DNA from: Lentibacillus saliphilus
GTDB lineage: Bacteria > Bacillota > Bacilli > Bacillales > Amphibacillaceae
Length of the DNA stretch: 64,000 nucleotides
Assembly (NCBI RefSeq): GCF_019093865.1
Contig: NZ_JABJXD010000001.1
Location: 434,001-498,000 of the forward strand
Reading direction: 5' to 3'
The notes beneath the pieces are model-generated. The model was not told the DNA's origin, ran no database searches, and saw only the letters and a program-made list of their open reading frames with translations. Positions 1-9,408 of the stretch are shown here, piece after piece; the first letter of the stretch is position 1; every line of letters begins with the position of its first letter. The translations under genes were made by a program, and so were the position numbers.

Positions 1-832
1 ATGCAGCAATGACAGTAGCTGACATGGCGCCTTCGTTCACTTGACCATCAACCCAAATCATCGTCAGAACAACAATACCTCCTGATACGAACCTCATAAG
101 CGCATCTCGTAAATGGTGCCATCTGTGTACGTTGTTTTCACGTGCTAGAAGTGTATCGTTATCCGTCTCAACATCTGCAAATAATTCCTGTTTTCGACCA
201 CTAACCATCCAATCTAATTGTCCAAACAATGCATCTGTAATATGCTGATACAATGTCGCACGCTTTTGTTTTATCGCGACATGATGTCGTTTCATAATGA
301 AATAGGAGAATAATGGAACTAGGAATACGATAATACCTAATAGGGCCAACATGAGCACCATGAAAGGAAGATCGAAAAAGCCAAACACGCTAATGATAAT
401 GCCATAAACGACCACACTTGTCACAGCTGGAAATAGTGTACGAATATAGAAATCCTGTAGCTTTTCAATATCCTCTGCGACGATTCCTAAAATATCCCCC
501 GTTTGAAACCGACTCTTTAAGACGAGTGCTTGTGGCTCTATGATGTCATATAATTTATTTCGATAGTGCGACAGAATCCTCAAGACGACATTATGCCCAA
601 CGAGTTTTTGTAAATACGGAAAGACGGCCTGCGAGATACTGAAGGCACGAACCGCAACAATCGGTACGTATACGAGCATAATATTTTGCGGCTGTAGTGC
701 TGACTTAGAAATTAAGTATCCCGAAACAAACAAGAGCATAGCTCCTGATGCAACGCCGAGCACGCCAAACAAAATATTAATACCGATCCGCCCTTTATAA
801 TGCATCATATACGGTGTAATCCATGTCTTCAT
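1..832 (-). CDS. cydC: CydC, thiol reductant ABC exporter subunit (partial, C-terminus outside window)
   Basis: The frame is open from an ATG at 832 to the left edge of the window, so only about 277 N-terminal residues are visible. They form the membrane part of a type I ABC exporter, with hydrophobic helices and the start MKTWITPYMMHYKGR. The ATP-binding domain lies outside. The start overlaps the stop of the preceding gene (ATGA), so it is the fourth gene of a cydA-cydB-cydD-cydC operon. In known systems CydDC is a heterodimer that exports cysteine/glutathione or handles heme, and it is needed to assemble cytochrome bd. The assignment rests on membrane-domain character and operon position. 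B. subtilis naming swaps C and D. Confidence 0.88.
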   Translation of the reverse strand, partial: MKTWITPYMMHYKGRIGINILFGVLGVASGAMLLFVSGYLISKSALQPQNIMLVYVPIVAVRAFSISQAVFPYLQKLVGHNVVLRILSHYRNKLYDIIEPQALVLKSRFQTGDILGIVAEDIEKLQDFYIRTLFPAVTSVVVYGIIISVFGFFDLPFMVLMLALLGIIVFLVPLFSYFIMKRHHVAIKQKRATLYQHITDALFGQLDWMVSGRKQELFADVETDNDTLLARENNVHRWHHLRDALMRFVSGGIVVLTMIWVDGQVNEGAMSATVIAA

Positions 833-2577
833 AATTTCCGACCACCTTTCCAATGGATGAACTCATAATAGGCACCTTGCTTTTCTATAAGTGCTTGATG
901 TGTGCCATGATCGACAATTTGTCCTGCGTCAAGCATATAAATATCATCCATTTCGTTCATCCAATGCAAACGGTGCGTTGCTAAAATAACATGCTTATGA
1001 GCAAATACGTCACGCATGACCTGCTTAATCTCATACTCTGTTTCAACATCTAAGTGCGCTGTAGGCTCATCGAGTAAAATAATCGGTTTATCTGATAGGA
1101 GTGCCCGTGCAATTGCAACACGCTGCTCCTGACCACCACTTAACATACGTCCGCCTTCACCAATGTGTTCATGAATTCCATTAGGTAAGGTTTTGACAAA
1201 ATCCGCTAAACCTATTTGACCGACAATACCCTCAATCTGTTCATCCGTTGCATCTGGGGCATAAAAACGAATATTATCAGCAAGTGACACCGGAAAAATA
1301 TACGGTTGCTGAGGAATATAAGCGATTTGATCGAACCATTCAGGGAAATCAAGAGCAGCGCGTTCATCATCACCAATCCGAATAGTTCCAGACGTTGGCT
1401 GAAGCCTTCCTGCTAACACACTTATTAAGCTGGACTTCCCTGATCCACTCGGTCCGATAATACCTATCCAGCCTTTCTGCATCTCGAAAGACATGTGATT
1501 CAAAAGATGATTACCATTCAACTCAACGGTCACATCATCGAATGCCAACGTTGCATTCAATCGGCTAGACGCTTCAGACAACTCAGCCAACGGAGTGTGT
1601 TGATGTAAGTCATTTTTATTTTGACCCTGATCAGCGATTAACCCATCGATTTCTGCCATAGCGACCTGGCCATCTAACGTTGCATGATAATCTTTTCCGA
1701 CTTGTTTGATCGGCGCGAAATATTCTGGTGCTAAAATTAATATTGTTAAAGCAGGAAGCAAATCAACACTTCCTTCTATTAGTCTTAAACCTAAACCAAC
1801 TGCGACAAAGGCAATTGATAAGCTTCCGAAGAAATCAAGCGCAAACGACGATAAAAAGGCAACCTTTAACGTACGCATCGTTGCAGTACGATAATCTGTA
1901 TTCACCTGGTTTATTTTTTCAGCGTGCTTTTTACTTCGCCCTAAAAAAACGAGGGTTTCCAATCCCTTCAGTGAATCAATAAAATGATTGGATAACCGTT
2001 TATATGTCTCATATTGCTTATCCGCCATCGCTTTAGCCGCTTTCCCAAGTAAAATCATAAACATGATAAGGATTGGGACAGCAACGACAAGAATTACGGC
2101 TGATGCAACATCAAGTGTAAAAATATACACACCTATAACCGCAGGTACAATAAATGTTTTAATCATACGAATGCTAATAATTTCCGCATATGTTTTGACC
2201 TGATCAACACCATCCATTGTTAGGGTCACAAGGTGCCCGACACCTTTTTGCTGAATGAAAAAGAGATGGCTGCCAAAATAGGCACGCATTAACTCGTTAC
2301 GGAGCATGCGCGCTGTTTTCGCAGCAAACCGTTCTGCTAGCATTGTTTGAACGTGTGTGATCATATAGCGCAAAATAAAGGCAAGGAAAAAAAAGCCAAC
2401 ATCGGACCATATTTCAGCGATGGGCGTGCCTTTAAACAAGAAGGTGACTGCCCGGGCCAGGAAAAAAGCCTGGGCAATAATGGCAGCCACCTCTATAATT
2501 GTTAGTGGGATTAAGAGTCCGTGCAGTAAGCCGGACCCAGCGTATCGAGGTAACCCTCTATTACGTGTTCGTTTCAT
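829..2577 (-). CDS. cydD: CydD, thiol reductant ABC exporter subunit
   Basis: A complete 582-residue ABC half-transporter. Residues about 15-310 hold six membrane helices, followed by an ATP-binding domain with Walker A GPSGSGKSS near residue 372, the signature LSGGQ near 480 and Walker B ILLDEP near 500, then a switch histidine in LATHRLHW. It pairs with the next gene as the CydDC exporter that supports assembly of cytochrome bd. It is translationally coupled on both sides: its ATG overlaps the cydB stop (TAATG), and its stop overlaps the cydC start (ATGA). Length is normal for the family (about 575-590 residues). Confidence 0.95.
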   Translation of the reverse strand: MKRTRNRGLPRYAGSGLLHGLLIPLTIIEVAAIIAQAFFLARAVTFLFKGTPIAEIWSDVGFFFLAFILRYMITHVQTMLAERFAAKTARMLRNELMRAYFGSHLFFIQQKGVGHLVTLTMDGVDQVKTYAEIISIRMIKTFIVPAVIGVYIFTLDVASAVILVVAVPILIMFMILLGKAAKAMADKQYETYKRLSNHFIDSLKGLETLVFLGRSKKHAEKINQVNTDYRTATMRTLKVAFLSSFALDFFGSLSIAFVAVGLGLRLIEGSVDLLPALTILILAPEYFAPIKQVGKDYHATLDGQVAMAEIDGLIADQGQNKNDLHQHTPLAELSEASSRLNATLAFDDVTVELNGNHLLNHMSFEMQKGWIGIIGPSGSGKSSLISVLAGRLQPTSGTIRIGDDERAALDFPEWFDQIAYIPQQPYIFPVSLADNIRFYAPDATDEQIEGIVGQIGLADFVKTLPNGIHEHIGEGGRMLSGGQEQRVAIARALLSDKPIILLDEPTAHLDVETEYEIKQVMRDVFAHKHVILATHRLHWMNEMDDIYMLDAGQIVDHGTHQALIEKQGAYYEFIHWKGGRKL

Positions 2578-3590
2578 TAGTATTCCAACTCGTCTTCTTT
2601 TTTCAATCGTTTTCTAAAGATGTAATAGCTCCACGCCTGATAACCGAGAACAAATGGTAAAAGGGCTATAGAGAAGTAACTCATCAATTTCAACGTATAT
2701 GCACCTGATGCTGCATTATACACTGTTAAGCTATAAGCATCAGAAATTGAACTGATCATAACTCTCGGGAACATCCCGATAAAAATACTTGCTGTTAACA
2801 GTATAATTGATACAGTTGTCAAAGCAAAGCGTCCCCGTTCTCCAACACTTGACTTTGAGCTAAGGCCCCATAGCAAGGCGACAAATCCCATAATTGGCAG
2901 AACGACAAACGTTTGTCCGTGATACGTAAATACGTCAGACACGAAATACCCTGTGATAATGAATGCCAAGAACAATACAAGCGCAATTGGAGCGACTTTT
3001 TTGCTCAATGCTTTCGCTCTGTCATTCAAATCACCTGTGGTGCGGATCGAAATAAACTGCAATCCGTGTACAAGAAAGAGAAATAGCAGCATAACACCGC
3101 CGAGCAAAGCAAATGGATGAAGAAACTGTAAGAACCCTCCGACCATTTCTTTGTTCTCATTAATTGGCATACCCGTCATAAAGTTTGCCAACACAACGCC
3201 CCATAGAATCGGCGGCAAGAAGCTTCCGATGGTGAGCGCCCAATCCCATGTATTACGCCATTTATAACTTTCTTCTTTACTTCGGAATTCAAACGACACA
3301 CCCCGTATTATCAGTGCAAGCAACATAAATACGAGAGGGATGTAAAAACCACTAAACATCGTTGCATACCAGTGAGGAAATGCCGCAAACATCGCACCAC
3401 CAGCTGTAATCAACCATACTTCATTCGCATCCCAAAATGGACCTATCGTATTGATATATACGCGCTTTTCTCTATCATCTTTTCCTAGAAAGCGGGACAC
3501 CATACCAACACCGAAATCAAATCCTTCTAGTACAAAGAAACCGATAAACAAAATCGTAATTAAGATGAACCAAAACTCAGCCAGTGACAT
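2577..3590 (-). CDS. cydB: CydB, cytochrome bd ubiquinol/menaquinol oxidase subunit II
   Basis: A 337-residue membrane protein beginning MSLAEFWFILITIL, with the typical subunit II N-terminus GFFVLEGFDFGVG. Upstream in-frame codons exist, but the start at 3590 is chosen because an AGGAGGTG ribosome binding site sits just before it. The gene overlaps the 3' end of cydA by about 14 bases. In the known complex CydB is a structural partner of CydA. The oxidase reduces O2 to water with quinol at high oxygen affinity and without proton pumping. No truncation is seen. Confidence 0.96.
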   Translation of the reverse strand: MSLAEFWFILITILFIGFFVLEGFDFGVGMVSRFLGKDDREKRVYINTIGPFWDANEVWLITAGGAMFAAFPHWYATMFSGFYIPLVFMLLALIIRGVSFEFRSKEESYKWRNTWDWALTIGSFLPPILWGVVLANFMTGMPINENKEMVGGFLQFLHPFALLGGVMLLFLFLVHGLQFISIRTTGDLNDRAKALSKKVAPIALVLFLAFIITGYFVSDVFTYHGQTFVVLPIMGFVALLWGLSSKSSVGERGRFALTTVSIILLTASIFIGMFPRVMISSISDAYSLTVYNAASGAYTLKLMSYFSIALLPFVLGYQAWSYYIFRKRLKKEDELEY

Positions 3591-4983
3591 GATCTGCACC
3601 TCCTGCTTCTGTCTCAAACGGATCATTCGTCTTATGAGGGGTTTCCTCTAAGAAAACCGGTTTTTTAATATGACGTGCAAACAAGTAAATCGTCAATATC
3701 GCAAGGATTGCATAGATCGTTGTAAAGGAAATGAAAGAAAATAGCATTTCACCAGCTGTAACAGATGGTGATACAGCATCTTCCGTCTTCATCATACCGA
3801 ATACAACCCATGGCTGACGTCCCATTTCAGTCATAATCCAGCCCGCTGTGTTTCCAATAAACGGTAACGCAATAACCCAAGGCATAGCTTTCATATATAA
3901 ATTGTTTTTAGGGAGCTTATTTTTACGTGATACATAGCCACCATATAATGCAGCAAGTAATAATAAACTACCGACACCTGTCATAATTCTAAACGCCCAG
4001 AATAACGTCTTTACTGGTGGAATATAGTTACCTGGCCCATACTCAGCTTCATATTCTGCCTGGAGCTGATTTAAGCCTTCCAGAGAACCACTAAACTTGT
4101 TATATGACAAGAAGCTTAGCAAATAAGGAATTTGTAGTTCGTATTCATTCATTTTTTCTTCTGTATTAATATTGGCGAATACTGTAAATGGTGCAGGGTC
4201 TTCACTTGTTTCCCATAACGCTTCAGCAGCAGCCATTTTCATAGGCTGTGATTCTACGAGATATTGTGCCTGCCAGTGACCTGTAAAGAGCATCATAAAC
4301 GCAGTAGAAGCACCGATAATAATTGAAATACGGAAAGAACGCTTAAACATCTCAACGTCATGCTTTCTGATTAGCTTCCATGCACTAATACCAGCAACGA
4401 GAAATGCACCTGTCGCAATCGATGTCATAAGAACGTGCGGAAATTGTGACCACAAATGCGGATTTGTCAAGATGGCTACAAAGTCATTCATTTGTGCTCT
4501 TTCTCCAGCCATTTCAAACCCTACTGGATTTTGCATAAATGAGTTCGCCGACAAAATCCAAAAAGCAGAAATTGTTGTTCCGATCGACACAAGCCATATT
4601 GAGGCGAGGTGAACTTTTTTCGGAAGTCTATCCCAACCGAACACCCACACCGCAATAAATGTAGATTCTAGGAAAAACGCCAAAAGCCCTTCAATTGCAA
4701 GTGACGGACCAAACACATCACCAACAAAACGAGAATAGGTCGACCAGTTCATTCCAAATTGAAACTCTTGTAGAATACCTGTAACAATACCAACTGCAAA
4801 GTTAATAAGGAATAATACGGACCAAAACTTGGTCATCTTTCTGTAAACATCTTTTTTCTTCACGACATACATCGTCTGCATCACGGCAATTGTAAACGCT
4901 AATCCAATAGATACCGGAACGAAGAAATAGTGAAAAATCGTCGTGGATGCAAATTGTAACCTTGCAATAATCAATGGATCCAT
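3577..4983 (-). CDS. cydA: CydA, cytochrome bd oxidase subunit I
   Basis: A 468-residue heme-binding subunit. His18 in the N-terminal TTIFHYFFVP segment matches the family's heme ligand, and the conserved GRQPW motif is near residue 387. The quinol-binding Q-loop is short, as in Bacillus and Geobacillus enzymes, which explains why the protein is shorter than the E. coli one. It sits in the cytoplasmic membrane and oxidises menaquinol. An AAGGGGGT ribosome binding site lies 7 bases before the ATG. It is the first gene of cydABDC, and the 528-base region upstream carries candidate Rex and CcpA sites. Confidence 0.97.
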   Translation of the reverse strand: MDPLIIARLQFASTTIFHYFFVPVSIGLAFTIAVMQTMYVVKKKDVYRKMTKFWSVLFLINFAVGIVTGILQEFQFGMNWSTYSRFVGDVFGPSLAIEGLLAFFLESTFIAVWVFGWDRLPKKVHLASIWLVSIGTTISAFWILSANSFMQNPVGFEMAGERAQMNDFVAILTNPHLWSQFPHVLMTSIATGAFLVAGISAWKLIRKHDVEMFKRSFRISIIIGASTAFMMLFTGHWQAQYLVESQPMKMAAAEALWETSEDPAPFTVFANINTEEKMNEYELQIPYLLSFLSYNKFSGSLEGLNQLQAEYEAEYGPGNYIPPVKTLFWAFRIMTGVGSLLLLAALYGGYVSRKNKLPKNNLYMKAMPWVIALPFIGNTAGWIMTEMGRQPWVVFGMMKTEDAVSPSVTAGEMLFSFISFTTIYAILAILTIYLFARHIKKPVFLEETPHKTNDPFETEAGGADHVTG

Positions 4984-5131
4984 GCATGTTACCCCCTTAT
5001 ATATAAAATATTAAAATCAACAGAGTTCATATCGACTCAAAATGGACCACATCAAGCATACAACATAAACCACGTGCTTAGGTTAAAAACCGTTACAGAC
5101 TAAAGGCGGTTTAGTGACAACTTTTTGTCGA

Positions 5132-5149
5132 TTGTTCGTTAATTCACAA
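5132..5149. promoter_or_regulatory. Candidate Rex (redox-sensing repressor) operator upstream of cydA
   Basis: The sequence TTGTTCGTTAATTCACAA fits the 18-base Rex pattern TTGTGA-N6-TCACAA with a perfect right half and two mismatches in the left half. It lies about 150 bases upstream of the cydA start. Rex is known to repress cydABCD in B. subtilis when NADH is low, so site and context agree. The imperfect left half keeps confidence moderate. Confidence 0.5.
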
Positions 5150-5226
5150 TAAAACGGTTAATTAATCATTTTTTTACTTTTTTAACTAATGTTTCATTAT
5201 CATCTTTGTGTAAATGCCACTAACAG

Positions 5227-5240
5227 CGTAAGCGTTCACA
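5227..5240. promoter_or_regulatory. Candidate CcpA cre site upstream of cydA
   Basis: CGTAAGCGTTCACA matches the cre consensus TGWAANCGNTNWCA at all positions except the first. It lies about 250 bases upstream of cydA. CcpA control of cyd is known in B. subtilis. The rest of the 4984-5511 interval is AT-rich with no further gene. Confidence 0.5.
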
Positions 5241-5411
5241 ACCGCATGATGGATTCTATTATATAGCCATAGATAGAACGTTTTTCTACTGATATACCTA
5301 ATTGTGGCACCTGCAAACCTAAGCATAACTGACTGGTATACTAAACTCGTATTCTATTTAATTATAACCTACTTTTCTCATAAAACAGGATAAAATGTCC
5401 AATTGCGTGCT

Positions 5412-5440
5412 AAAAAAGGAAAAATGTCACATTTTCCCTT
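5412..5440 (-). terminator. Intrinsic terminator of the small heat-shock-like gene
   Basis: Read on the minus strand, an A/T-rich hairpin (AAGGGAAAATGT paired with ACATTTTTCCTT, one mismatch) runs into a T run. It lies just after the stop of the gene ending at 5512 and separates it from the cyd promoter region. Confidence 0.6.
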
Positions 5441-5511
5441 CGCAAAACTATTTCTAAGCGATAGCTATCGAGTTATAAAATGATTTAGACGAAAAGTCAA
5501 CACATATTTTA

Positions 5512-5955
5512 TTACAATTTAAACCAATTTTGGATTAGAAAAAGAAACGCTGGTCTGTATATCGGTTTCCGTTTTGGAAGTTTCATTTTGAGGTGCGCAT
5601 TTTGAAAAAGGAGCATACTTTCTTCCTCTTCCACTAAACACGGAAGCTTAATTTGTTGATTTAAAAGAAAGCTTCCTTTCGTCTTATCTAGGTGATCATC
5701 ATGTGATTCGATCCGTCTAACTGGTATAGCTAAATGAAGTTGTTTATCATTAATACTATAGGCAATATGCTTCTCTTGAATGTCATACGGAACAAAGCAC
5801 TCTATTATAACGTGGTCGTCCATTTTATAAACATCTACTTTGATGTATGGTTCACAACTCTGATTGGATAATTGATTCATATAGGTATCACGGTCAAAGC
5901 TTCGATGTGTCATACCATACATAGAGTGACTTGTATCATTTAATCTTAGCATCAT
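5512..5955 (-). CDS. Small heat-shock (Hsp20/alpha-crystallin)-like protein
   Basis: A 147-residue protein. The middle (YIKVDVYKMDDHVIIECFVP, then a short beta-rich stretch) and the end (FQNAHLKMKLPKRK) follow the layout of the alpha-crystallin domain: a DVYE/D-type first strand and a final NGVL-like strand before a basic tail. The usual GVL motif is altered to NAHLKM, so it is a diverged member. Such proteins act as ATP-independent holdases. The ATG at 5955 is chosen over an upstream GTG because AGAGG lies 8 bases before it but only 2 bases before the GTG. It is divergent from the next gene and followed by its own terminator. Confidence 0.6.
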   Translation of the reverse strand: MMLRLNDTSHSMYGMTHRSFDRDTYMNQLSNQSCEPYIKVDVYKMDDHVIIECFVPYDIQEKHIAYSINDKQLHLAIPVRRIESHDDHLDKTKGSFLLNQQIKLPCLVEEEESMLLFQNAHLKMKLPKRKPIYRPAFLFLIQNWFKL

Positions 5956-6089
5956 CAGCACCGCCTCTTTAACATTATTTTATTAATAATGTATCCCACT
6001 CACATACTGAATAAACGTTGTCCCTTAAATATGTGACGATGCAATGCAAATATTAAAGATTAGATTGGAAAATATAAGGAGGGATTTAC

Positions 6090-6695
6090 TTGACACAAAA
6101 TGAAGAGACGCTTATTCCAAATGTGCCACTCGATTATCAATATCCTGAACTGCCAACAGGCTGTGAAGCAACAGCACTGTCAATGCTCCTTCGGTGGGCA
6201 GGCGTTGATGTCGATAAATTTGAGGTTGTGGATCAACTCAAAAAAGGCGATCGTGTCCATCTACAGAACGGCAAATGGTACGGTGCAAATCCAAATGAAG
6301 CATTCGTTGGAAATCCATATGAGGATGATGGGAGCTTTGGTGTATTTGAACAACCCATTCTTCAGGTCATCAATATATATTACCCAGGAAAGGCTATCAA
6401 TCTAACAGGAAAAGAATTTCAAGACCTGCTTACCATTGTTCAAGGCGGCACTCCAATCCTGGTCTGGACGACTTTAAAACAACGTGAGACATATTACGCT
6501 CAATCCTGGGAAGATCCTCATGGTCAAACAATTGATTGGTACAACAATGAGCACGCTGTCGTCATTGTAGGTTATAGCAACGATGACGTGATCGTCCATG
6601 ATCCAGACACTGGTAAATGTGAGCATTATGATCGCGATCTATTCATTCAAAATTGGGCCTCTTTAGGAAAACGCGCCGTCACACTTCAGCGATAA
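6090..6695 (+). CDS. C39-like (papain-fold) peptidase family protein
   Basis: A 201-residue protein with the layout of the peptidase C39-like domain: a catalytic cysteine in PTGCEATALSMLL (Cys25), a histidine in NEHAVVIVGY and an aspartate in VIVHDPDTGK. The GCEATAL block resembles B. subtilis YvpB-type proteins. There is no signal peptide or ABC transporter domain, so it seems cytoplasmic and is not a bacteriocin exporter. The start is a TTG with an AAGGAGGG ribosome binding site 6 bases upstream. Substrate is unknown. It is convergent with the MMPL transporter gene, with a palindromic repeat between them. Confidence 0.72.
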   Translation: MTQNEETLIPNVPLDYQYPELPTGCEATALSMLLRWAGVDVDKFEVVDQLKKGDRVHLQNGKWYGANPNEAFVGNPYEDDGSFGVFEQPILQVINIYYPGKAINLTGKEFQDLLTIVQGGTPILVWTTLKQRETYYAQSWEDPHGQTIDWYNNEHAVVIVGYSNDDVIVHDPDTGKCEHYDRDLFIQNWASLGKRAVTLQR

Positions 6696-6702
6696 CAAGA
6701 AC

Positions 6703-6990
6703 GGGGTTGGGACAATACTAAAATTTAACGCAAGACGAATCATCGTTTAACATTAGCTCCGGAAATATACGTAGACTCCTGCGGTAGGAAGGCCAAAACC
6801 GCGACGACAATCGCCACGCCTTCATGATCAACGTCGCCACTAAAACATCGTGTTTGTCGGTCGATTAAATACGGTGCGTCCTGCACCAACATCGACACTA
6901 AACCGTCCTGGTTGTCGGTAGAGAAGTATATTTCCGGAGCGGTCGTATTGTTCAATTTTCATTTGATCAAACCTTTTTGTCCCAACCTCG
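6703..6990. repeat. Large palindromic intergenic element, copy 1 (four hairpin modules)
   Basis: The outer arms are GGTTGGGAC (from 6705) and GTCCCAACC (to 6987). The inner arms are GCTCCGGAAATATAC (6756-6770) and its exact complement (6926-6940). Between them lie small hairpins with different stems: GCGA/TCGC (6801-6814), AAAC/GTTT around ATCGT (6843-6855), GGTGC/GCACC around GTCCT (6873-6887) and AACC/GGTT around GTCCT (6901-6913). It sits between two convergent genes. The core resembles palindromic repeats common in Bacillaceae. Short open frames across it are not taken as genes. Confidence 0.85.
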
Positions 6991-7001
6991 TTTGTATTCG
7001 T

Positions 7002-9188
7002 TTATTTACTGCTTCTATGGGTAATGAGCAGTAGTGATGGCATGAGGAAACCACGAATAATAAATGTATCAAGCAATATTCCAAATGCCATCATAAACCC
7101 GAACAAAAACAATTCCTGCAAAGGTTGTGTCATTAAAACAGCGAATGTTGCAGCTAGTATCAGACCTGCTGATGAAATGACACCGCCCGTCTTCTTGACA
7201 CCTTCACTAACAGCATCTTTCCAAGACAATGTATGGGCATATTCTCTAATTCGAGAAACGAGCATGATGTTGTAATCAACGCCAAGTGCTACCATAAACA
7301 CAAATGTATAAACTGGAATCCGATAGCTGATTGAATCGTAGCCCATAAAGTGTTCTATTATCCACCAACTAAAACCAAGTGTCGCCCCATATGATAGAAG
7401 AATTGTTCCTACCATTAATGTAGGGAGTAAAATAGAACGTGTCTGAAATCCGAGCACAAGTGTAATCAGAACGATAACGAGTACAAATAAGACGATCATA
7501 TCTCGCTCATTCAACTCTCGTACATCAAGCTGCTGTGCCGTTTGACCACCAAAGTGAAGCTGAACATGCTCAGTCGAAAAGCCACTCGCTGTTAAAATAT
7601 CCCCTTCTGTATCACGCATCTTTTTCACAAAGTCCAAAGCCTTTGCTTCATAAGGATTTGAATTCAGCGTTAATCGAAGCTTTATCACATGTCCATCATC
7701 CGACAAAAATGCCTGTGGAACATCCGTACTACCATTTATGACATCTTCAGATAACTGGGGAGAAACGGAGCTAACCGCACGACGTGCTTCTAAGTTACCA
7801 ATTAAAGAAGCGACATTTTTTAAATAGGAAGGATCTTCCCTGAGATCTTCCTCAGATTGTATAAGCACATCAACAGGCGCTAACTGTCCTGCTGGATAAT
7901 GCGCTTCAAGTCGTTCAAACCCTTGTCGTGATGACATCTCTTCTGGAAATGATTTTAATAGATTAAAGGAAAAATCAATCTTCGTGACATTGAACACACC
8001 AATACCCATCAATATAATTAAACCAGTCGCTATGAATACGGGGCGCTTTTTAACAATTCTACTAACTGCTCCCCAAAATGTATGACGCCCCTCTTTATCA
8101 TGCTTTTCAATCTTAGGAATTGACGGCCAAAACGCTCGCCTTCCCATCAGCGCAAATACGCTTGGTATCAACGTAAGACCTGCAACCAAAATGACGATCA
8201 CCGCAATGGAAAAAACAGGTGCAAACGCACGATACGGTTCAAAAACCGTCGCAAACAATGTCAGCATTGCTAGAAGAATCGTTCCACCACTAAAATAAAT
8301 CGGTTCAGATACGTGATAAATCGCCTCTGACATCGCTGTATATTTCGACTCATTTTTTTGAAGTGCTTCTCGATACCTTGAAAATATAAACAAGCTGTAA
8401 TCAGTCACAACCGCAAATAATAATACAAGCATAATTGAAACCGCTGCACCGTCAACGGCAAACCATCCATATTTACCAGCAAGACCTAATAATCGATCAA
8501 CAACACCATACACAAGCCCTGCAATGATCAATGGTGTGACCGCAAGTATTGGTGACCGATATATAACGATTAAGAGCACAAATATGAGCACAATCGTACC
8601 AATCATTAAAACAAAATCACCATTTTGAAATAAAGACTTCGTATCAGCCGTAATTCCTGCTGGACCTGTAATATCAAATTCAACGTTATCAATATTCAAT
8701 TCGTTTACTTTATCTGAGATGTGTCCTAACGTTACGTGGACTTGTTCTGTACTAAGGTCCTGCTTTAACGTCACATTAAATAATAGTGTTGTCATGTCTT
8801 CTGAAAACATTTGATTCTGTACATGATCTGGAAATTGATGAAACATAAGGGCACTGGCTATGTGTTCTGGTCGATTATTAGAAGCTAACCATTCACTAAG
8901 TTGTTCTAGTTTCAAGCGATCCTCTGTGGACCATTCATCATCCTTATGAAATACAAGCAAAGCCGTTAAGCCATCATCACTCGGAAATTCCTGTTCTTTT
9001 AGGTGTTCAGCAATTTCTGAAGGTCTGTCAGCAGAAACACTCACTTCTTCACTATTTTGCTCATATTCTTTTGCGGAAGGGGCCAAAACACTCAAAGCGA
9101 CAACAGCAAGCACCCATAAAGTGAGTGTAATTTTAACCCCTCTCCTACTGCTCGTATGTTTGACAAACTGTCGAATTAAATTAAGCAT
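7002..9188 (-). CDS. MMPL/RND-superfamily membrane transporter
   Basis: A 728-residue protein with the duplicated RND layout. An N-terminal helix is followed by a large outer domain (about residues 45-185), a block of helices containing the charged TDYSLFIFSRYRE motif, a second outer domain, and a final block with GVDYNIMLVSRIREY. This matches MMPL proteins such as B. subtilis YdfJ, which export lipids or hydrophobic compounds using the proton gradient. Two in-frame ATGs occur at 9197 and 9188. The second is preferred because AAGGTG touches the first one directly. It stands alone with no regulator gene adjacent. Substrate is unknown. Confidence 0.88.
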   Translation of the reverse strand: MLNLIRQFVKHTSSRRGVKITLTLWVLAVVALSVLAPSAKEYEQNSEEVSVSADRPSEIAEHLKEQEFPSDDGLTALLVFHKDDEWSTEDRLKLEQLSEWLASNNRPEHIASALMFHQFPDHVQNQMFSEDMTTLLFNVTLKQDLSTEQVHVTLGHISDKVNELNIDNVEFDITGPAGITADTKSLFQNGDFVLMIGTIVLIFVLLIVIYRSPILAVTPLIIAGLVYGVVDRLLGLAGKYGWFAVDGAAVSIMLVLLFAVVTDYSLFIFSRYREALQKNESKYTAMSEAIYHVSEPIYFSGGTILLAMLTLFATVFEPYRAFAPVFSIAVIVILVAGLTLIPSVFALMGRRAFWPSIPKIEKHDKEGRHTFWGAVSRIVKKRPVFIATGLIILMGIGVFNVTKIDFSFNLLKSFPEEMSSRQGFERLEAHYPAGQLAPVDVLIQSEEDLREDPSYLKNVASLIGNLEARRAVSSVSPQLSEDVINGSTDVPQAFLSDDGHVIKLRLTLNSNPYEAKALDFVKKMRDTEGDILTASGFSTEHVQLHFGGQTAQQLDVRELNERDMIVLFVLVIVLITLVLGFQTRSILLPTLMVGTILLSYGATLGFSWWIIEHFMGYDSISYRIPVYTFVFMVALGVDYNIMLVSRIREYAHTLSWKDAVSEGVKKTGGVISSAGLILAATFAVLMTQPLQELFLFGFMMAFGILLDTFIIRGFLMPSLLLITHRSSK

Positions 9189-9348
9189 CACATTCATCAC
9201 CTTTTTATATTCTGATACCCAAAGGTTAGCTGATGAATATGAACGGAAGATGAACACCTAATGTCAATTAAGTCAATGATGGATTTTAATATCATGAAGG
9301 TAGGCATATACATTTTCCCAAAAAATAATGACTCATAATGCCATTGCA

Positions 9349-9377
9349 TTGTATTTTTCGCGTTTACTTGCTATAAT
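9349..9377 (+). promoter_or_regulatory. SigA-type promoter of the S1-domain gene
   Basis: TTGTAT (9349-9354), a 17-base spacer and a perfect TATAAT (9372-9377) lie about 30 bases before the TTG start and its GAGGAGGAAC ribosome binding site. Confidence 0.6.
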
Positions 9378-9408
9378 AAGTCGTCAATATTTTTGAGGAG
9401 GAACTTTT

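Noticed and set aside
5956-6030. SigB-type promoter for the small heat-shock-like gene
   Set aside because: GTTTAT is present at a suitable place, but the following GGGATA does not match the GGGTAT -10 element well enough.
6740-6955. Short frame across the first palindromic element
   Set aside because: It lies entirely within the inverted repeat and has no ribosome binding site.
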